Positions 31,113 through 36,590 of a stretch of DNA of 36,590 nt are shown piece by piece; within the stretch, counting starts at the first letter, position 1, and every line of letters begins with the position of its first letter. The notes beneath the pieces are model-generated. The model was not told where the DNA came from and ran no database searches. It saw only the letters and a program-made list of their open reading frames with translations. The stretch comes from JANLYQ01 sp031365725 (GTDB lineage: Bacteria; Actinomycetota; Actinomycetes; JACCUZ01). The DNA lies in assembly GCA_031365725.1 (NCBI GenBank), contig JANLYQ010000013.1:1-36590 (forward strand), in the 5' to 3' direction. The translations under genes and the position numbers were made by a program.

Positions 31113-32849
31113 ATGGACGCCGTGGCAAACAGGGCAGGGCTGATGGGGCCGCCCGGGCCTGCGGGTCCGGCTGGCCTTGGTGGGCTGCTCGCAGCGCTCG
31201 AGGCCCTCGGCGAGCAGGTGGCCGCCCTGCGGCTGCCGCTGCCTGTGCTCGGCGCCGACGAGGCCCGGGTTGTGCAGACCGGGATCGCCCACCAGCTCGA
31301 CGACTACGTGCTGCCGCGGTTGCGGCGCCTTGACGCCCCGCTGCTGGCGGTCGTCGGTGGTCCCACCGGCGCGGGCAAGTCGACGCTGGTCAACAGTCTC
31401 CTCGGGCGCGCGGTCAGCGCATCCGGCGTGCTGCGCCCGACGACGCGGTCCGCGGTGCTGGCCTACCACCCGGCCGACGCCGCGTGGTTCGAGGAACCGC
31501 GGGTGCTGCCGGGACTGACCCGCAGTCACGACAGCTCGGCCGACCCGACGGCGCTGCAGCTCGTGCCGAGCCTCGACGTGCCGGCCGGGCTCGCTCTGCT
31601 GGATGCACCTGACATCGACTCGGTCGTCACCGCCAACCGCGAGCTGGCCACTCAGCTGCTCGCCGCGGCGGACATGTGGGTGTTCGTCACGACGGCCGCA
31701 CGCTACGCCGACGCCGTGCCGTGGGAGTTCCTGCGCTCCGGCGTCACGCGCGGAACCGCGGTGGCTGTGGTGCTCGACCGGGTGCCGCCGGAGGCGACCG
31801 AAGAGGTGCGCGGGCACCTCGCGGCGATGCTGACCGAACACGGTCTGGGTGACGCGCCGCTGTTCCTCGTGCCGGAGACGATGACCCAGGATGCGCTGCT
31901 ACCGCCCGCGGTGGTCGAACCTCTGCGCACCTGGTTGCACACCATCGCGGCCGATGCGTCGGTTCGTGCCGGCGTCGTGCGACACACCCTCGACGGGGCG
32001 ATCCGGTCCCTTGCCCCGCGGGTGTTCGAGCTGGCTGCCGCGGCTGATGCGCAGGCGGCTGCGGTCGACCGTCTGCGAGCCGAGGTCACAACGGCGTACG
32101 ACGATGCACTGAAGCGCGTGGATGCCGCCAGTGGCGACGGCTCGCTGCTGCGCGGCGAAGTCCTCGCTCGCTGGCAGGAGTTCGTCGGCACCGGCGAGCT
32201 GATGCGCGCACTGGAGTCGAAGGTGTCGCGGCTGCGCGACCGCGTCACCGCCGCGGCTCGCGGCAAGCCCGCACCGGGCAAGGACCTGGCCGACGCACTC
32301 GAGACAGGCGTCGAGGCGCTCGTGCGCTCGGCCGCCGACCGCGCCGCGGACGCCGCCGGCACCGCGTGGGCGATCGACCAGGCCGGAGAACAGCTGCTCG
32401 CCGGCGACGACCTGCGGCGTAGCTCGGCTGCTCTTGGTCCGGCGACCGCGACGGCGGTGCGCGAATGGCAGGCCGCGGTGCTCGAGCTGGTGCGCAGACA
32501 GGGTCAGAGCAAGCGGGCCAAGGCGCGCTACCTCGCGTTCGGCGTCAACGGTCTCGGACTGATGGTGATGATCGTGGTGTTCGCGCACACCGGTGGGCTC
32601 GTCGCTGGTGAGGTGGCCGTCGCCAGCGGAGCTTCTGCCCTGAGCCAGAAGGTCCTCGAGGCGGTGCTCGGTGACCAGGCCGTGCGCACCATGGCGGAGG
32701 CGGCCCGGGCCGACCTGCACCTCCGGGTAACCGCGCTGCTCGACGCCGAACGGGCGCGTTTCACCGACCGGCTGGCGAGCGTCGGCGCTCCCGAGGGCGC
32801 GGGTGCCTCGCTGCGCGCGGTGGTACAGGACCTCGAGGACGTGCGATGA
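31113..32849 (+). CDS. Dynamin-like membrane GTPase (first of a pair)
   Basis: A 578-residue protein. G1 P-loop GGPTGAGKST at about 82-91, a G2 region with LRPTTRSAV, and G3-like DAPDIDS. Long helices follow (about 290-470), then a hydrophobic segment near 487-505 (LMVMIVVFAHTGGLV) and a last helix. The start ATG at 31113 has a weak ribosome site; an ATG ten codons later is possible, after which a short GPPGPAGPAG stretch follows. Actinobacteria carry paired dynamin-like GTPases that act at the membrane, for example in sporulation septation in Streptomyces. The gene overlaps the second GTPase (ATGA), so the two are made together and may form a heteromer. Confidence 0.85.
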   Translation: MDAVANRAGLMGPPGPAGPAGLGGLLAALEALGEQVAALRLPLPVLGADEARVVQTGIAHQLDDYVLPRLRRLDAPLLAVVGGPTGAGKSTLVNSLLGRAVSASGVLRPTTRSAVLAYHPADAAWFEEPRVLPGLTRSHDSSADPTALQLVPSLDVPAGLALLDAPDIDSVVTANRELATQLLAAADMWVFVTTAARYADAVPWEFLRSGVTRGTAVAVVLDRVPPEATEEVRGHLAAMLTEHGLGDAPLFLVPETMTQDALLPPAVVEPLRTWLHTIAADASVRAGVVRHTLDGAIRSLAPRVFELAAAADAQAAAVDRLRAEVTTAYDDALKRVDAASGDGSLLRGEVLARWQEFVGTGELMRALESKVSRLRDRVTAAARGKPAPGKDLADALETGVEALVRSAADRAADAAGTAWAIDQAGEQLLAGDDLRRSSAALGPATATAVREWQAAVLELVRRQGQSKRAKARYLAFGVNGLGLMVMIVVFAHTGGLVAGEVAVASGASALSQKVLEAVLGDQAVRTMAEAARADLHLRVTALLDAERARFTDRLASVGAPEGAGASLRAVVQDLEDVR

Positions 32850-34495
32850 GGCTACGGCTGCGCGGCCGGCACCGGCGCGCCGATCTGCCCGGCATGCTCT
32901 CGGCCCTCGACGAGGCGGTCGACGCACTCGACGGCCGGGTGGCCGACCCGGCGTTGGTCGCTCGGGCCCGTGCGGTCTCTACCCGGGCCGGTGAGCGGCT
33001 GCGGCTCTCCGGCGAGCACACCGTGGTCGCACTGGCCGGGTCGACCGGCAGCGGCAAGTCCTCGTTGTTCAACGCCCTGGTGGGGGAGGACGTCTCGCCC
33101 GTCGGAGTACGCCGTCCGACGACGTCCAAGGCACACGCCCACGTGTGGGGTGCAGACGGCGCGGCTCCACTGGTGCAGTGGCTCGGGGTGCCGCGCAAGC
33201 AGACGACCTGGCGGCACGGGTCCGGCCTGCGGATCGAGGCCGGCGAGGACCTCGACGGTCTCGTGCTGCTCGACCTGCCCGACCATGACTCGACCGCTGC
33301 CGAGCACCAGGTCGAGGTCGACCGCCTGGTCGAGATGGTCGACCTCATCATCTGGGTCGTCGACCCGCAGAAGTACGCCGACCGCGTGCTGCACGAGCGC
33401 TACCTGCGTCGGCTCGCGGGTCACCAGTCGGTGACCGTGGTCGTGCTCAACAAGGTCGACACCGTCAACCCGTTCGCGGCCTCCGAGTGTGCCGATGACC
33501 TGCGCCGCCTGCTCGACGACGACGGACTCCGCCGTACGCCGGTGCGCACGTGCTCGGCCCGCACCGGCGCCGGGCTCGACGGTCTGCGGCAGGTGCTGGC
33601 CGAGACCGTGGGTGCGCGGCGAGCGAGGAACGACCGTCTCGTGGCCGACGTGGAGGAGGTTCTTGACAGCCTGTCCGGTGCTGTGTCGGCCGACGAGCCG
33701 TCAGGAGTCGCCGACGCCGAGCGGGACCGCCTGGTCGAGGCGTTGGCCGGGTCGGCCGGTGTTCCGGTGATCGGAGCGGCGGTCGAGGAGTCGTGGCGGC
33801 TGCGGGCCTCCGGCTTGCTCGGCTGGCCGCCCACCCGCTGGGTGCGACGGCTGCGGCCCGACCCGCTGCGTCGGCTGCACCTGACCGGCGCTGACCGTAA
33901 GCAGGTCCGCGGGGCGATGGTGCGCTCGTCGGTGCCGATGGCCACCCCGGTGCAGCAGGCGCAGGTGGAGACCGCGTTGCGCGCCGCCGGTGATGCGGTG
34001 TCCCGTGGCCTTCCTGCGCCGTGGCAGCGCGCGGTGCACGGCGCCGCGCAGGTGCAGGCGCCGGAGGTGCGCGACCGGCTCGACCAGGCCGTGGTCGGCA
34101 CCGACCTCGGGGTCGACAGCGTGCCCGTGTGGTGGCGGATCGGCGCGGGGCTGCAGTTGCTGCTGGCCCTGACGGCGGTGGCTGGCGGACTGTGGTTGCT
34201 GGGGCTGGCTCTCGCTGCCTACCTCAGGCTGCCGGACGTGCCCACTCCGACGGTCTACGGCATCGCGGTCCCCACGGTCCTGCTCGTCGGCGGGGTGGCG
34301 CTGGGGCTCGCCCTGGCAGCGTCGGGCCGGCTGCTGGTGCGCGGGGGTGCCGTCGTACGTCGTCGTCGGGCGGAGGCGCGGCTGCGCGGGTCGATCGCCG
34401 CGGTGGCCGATCAGCTGATGCTGGCGCCGTTGGACGCCGAGCTGGCCCGGCATGCGCGGGCGCGCCTCGCGCTCGACCGCGCGCGCACCGGCTGA
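32846..34495 (+). CDS. Dynamin-like membrane GTPase (second of a pair)
   Basis: A 549-residue protein. G1 AGSTGSGKSS at about 64-73, G2 region VRRPTTSKAHAHVW, G3 DLPDHDS and G4 NKVD (about 202). The helical middle is followed by two membrane segments at about 433-455 and 470-492 (LQLLLALTAVAGGLWLLGLAL and VYGIAVPTVLLVGGVAL), then a basic tail. It is coupled to the preceding GTPase. Its stop codon lies inside the first unit of a GACC-rich repeat. The downstream genes are ssb and ettA. Function is inferred from family and pairing. Confidence 0.85.
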   Translation: MRLRLRGRHRRADLPGMLSALDEAVDALDGRVADPALVARARAVSTRAGERLRLSGEHTVVALAGSTGSGKSSLFNALVGEDVSPVGVRRPTTSKAHAHVWGADGAAPLVQWLGVPRKQTTWRHGSGLRIEAGEDLDGLVLLDLPDHDSTAAEHQVEVDRLVEMVDLIIWVVDPQKYADRVLHERYLRRLAGHQSVTVVVLNKVDTVNPFAASECADDLRRLLDDDGLRRTPVRTCSARTGAGLDGLRQVLAETVGARRARNDRLVADVEEVLDSLSGAVSADEPSGVADAERDRLVEALAGSAGVPVIGAAVEESWRLRASGLLGWPPTRWVRRLRPDPLRRLHLTGADRKQVRGAMVRSSVPMATPVQQAQVETALRAAGDAVSRGLPAPWQRAVHGAAQVQAPEVRDRLDQAVVGTDLGVDSVPVWWRIGAGLQLLLALTAVAGGLWLLGLALAAYLRLPDVPTPTVYGIAVPTVLLVGGVALGLALAASGRLLVRGGAVVRRRRAEARLRGSIAAVADQLMLAPLDAELARHARARLALDRARTG

Positions 34496-34570
34496 CCGAC
34501 CAACCGACCGACCGACCGGCTGACCGACCAACCGACCGACCGGTTGACCGACCGACCGACCGGCTGACCG
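34492..34570 (+). repeat. GACC-rich tandem repeat with stepped unit lengths
   Basis: Three units of 28 (34492-34519), 24 (34520-34543) and 20 bases (34544-34563), each beginning CTGACCG or TTGACCG and ending CGG, followed by a partial CTGACCG. Unit lengths differ by one 4-base GACC step, which suggests slippage. The stop codon of the GTPase gene is inside the first unit. The rest of the 34496-34738 gap contains no gene. Confidence 0.9.
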
Positions 34571-34612
34571 CTTGGTGCTGCGGGGCCAGGCTGCTGCGGT
34601 TCCTCCGCCCCG

Positions 34613-34648
34613 TCATCCACAGCCGCACGACGGGCGGAGTTCTCCACA
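34613..34648 (+). promoter_or_regulatory. Two DnaA-box-like 9-mers upstream of ssb
   Basis: TCATCCACA at 34613-34621 and TTCTCCACA at 34640-34648 each differ by one base from the TTATCCACA consensus, 18 bases apart and about 90 bases before ssb. They could bind DnaA, but two one-mismatch hits are weak evidence. Confidence 0.3.
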
Positions 34649-34738
34649 GATGTGGTTGCGCCCGGTCACGGGGACCTTGCGTCGCCCACGATCGAGGTCG
34701 AGCGGCACTCGCCGTCGACCGAGCGTGAGGAGAGCGTG

Positions 34739-35251
34739 ATGAACGAGACGATCGTGACTGTGATCGGCCGGGTGGCCAACGACCCGCAGCTGCGGGCGAC
34801 CTCCGGTGGCATCAAGGTGGCCAGCTTTCGGGTGGCCTCCACCGAGCGGATCTTCGACCGCGGGCTGGGGTCGTGGCGGGATGGCGCGACCACCTTCTGG
34901 CAGGTGGCCGCGTGGCGGTCAGCGGCGGAGAATGTCATCGACTCGCTGGTCAAGGGCCAGCCGGTGGTGGTGAGCGGCAAGGTCCGCGAGAGCAGCTTCG
35001 AGGGAAAGGACGGGGTCCGGCGTACGTCCTTGGAGATCGACGCCAGCGTGGTCGGTCACGACCTGACCCGCGGGGTGGCGATCTTCACCAAGGCGAGTCC
35101 CGCGGCCCGGCCGGAGACCCACCTCGTCCAGGGCAGTGGCGACGACGCCACGGACCTCACGACCGACAGTCTCGACGGGCGCGACGGCCTGGGCATCGAC
35201 AGAGACGACCTCTCGTTCACGAGCAGCGGGGGCGCCAGCAGCGCGGCCTGA
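34739..35251 (+). CDS. ssb: Single-stranded DNA-binding protein
   Basis: A 170-residue SSB. The start is the ATG at 34739, preceded by GAGGAG. The N-terminal OB-fold is complete: NETIVTVIGRVANDPQLR, VASFRVASTER, FWQVAAWRSAAENVIDSLVKGQPVVVSGKVRE and SLEIDASVVGHDL. The C-terminus is acidic but does not end in the usual Asp-Asp-Ile-Pro-Phe tip; it ends in Ser-Ser-Ala-Ala. This fits the second SSB paralogue of actinobacteria, SsbB, which sits next to an EttA-type ABC protein in M. tuberculosis (Rv2478c and Rv2477c) and acts in processes other than general replication. Confidence 0.92.
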   Translation: MNETIVTVIGRVANDPQLRATSGGIKVASFRVASTERIFDRGLGSWRDGATTFWQVAAWRSAAENVIDSLVKGQPVVVSGKVRESSFEGKDGVRRTSLEIDASVVGHDLTRGVAIFTKASPAARPETHLVQGSGDDATDLTTDSLDGRDGLGIDRDDLSFTSSGGASSAA

Positions 35252-35281
35252 GGCACCCGTCTCGCCGACTAGGCTGGCGGC

Positions 35282-36590
<1,309 letters not shown>

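Noticed and set aside
31143..31172. Collagen-like GPPGPAGPAG stretch in the first GTPase
   Set aside because: Too short for a collagen helix; probably low-complexity sequence of a high-GC N-terminus.

Overview
This is a high-GC window with many GTG starts, 4-base ATGA/GTGA gene overlaps, a DUF222-HNH gene and an ssb-ettA pair. Together these point to an actinobacterium, plausibly Nocardioides-like or from a related soil family; the genus cannot be fixed from the sequence alone. Most genes are intact.

Region 1 (1-2456): the 3' end of a PEP-utilising phosphotransferase gene that ends with a swivelling phosphohistidine domain, then a Rieske ring-hydroxylating oxygenase and a small two-CxxC protein. 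All three lie on the + strand. Region 2 (2485-6035): two decayed copies of one glyoxalase/VOC gene flank a DUF222-HNH endonuclease gene, followed by a class-V aminotransferase.

Region 3 (6290-16332): a divergent catechol meta-cleavage cluster. Leftward from about 12.7 kb run two catechol 2,3-dioxygenases, a histidine phosphatase, acetaldehyde dehydrogenase, 4-hydroxy-2-oxovalerate aldolase and a hydroxymuconic semialdehyde dehydrogenase. Rightward run an unrecognised 231-aa protein, an IclR regulator, 2-oxopent-4-enoate hydratase, 4-oxalocrotonate decarboxylase and a Rieske ferredoxin. The 125-bp intergenic region between the arms carries GGAAC/GTTCC inverted repeats. Together the enzymes take catechol through the dehydrogenase (4-oxalocrotonate) branch to pyruvate and acetyl-CoA; no tautomerase or hydrolase is seen. 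A xylulokinase gene converges on the cluster.

Region 4 (18056-26432): a complete, tightly overlapped respiratory nitrate reductase operon, narK-narG-narH-narJ-narI, plus a small cupin gene. Region 5 (26642-30958): tRNA-His, oligoribonuclease, an ArsR regulator with a short CDF-like transporter, a small hypothetical gene, a strong bidirectional hairpin terminator, a secreted von Willebrand A protein and tRNA-Arg. Region 6 (31113-36590): two coupled dynamin-like membrane GTPases, a GACC-rich length-stepped repeat, ssb and the start of ettA, which runs off the window.

The most interesting possibility is that the PEP-utilising enzyme, the Rieske oxygenase and the phosphatase embedded in the meta-cleavage operon form a phosphorylate-oxidise-dephosphorylate route for a phenolic compound. 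This is an inference from gene content and layout.
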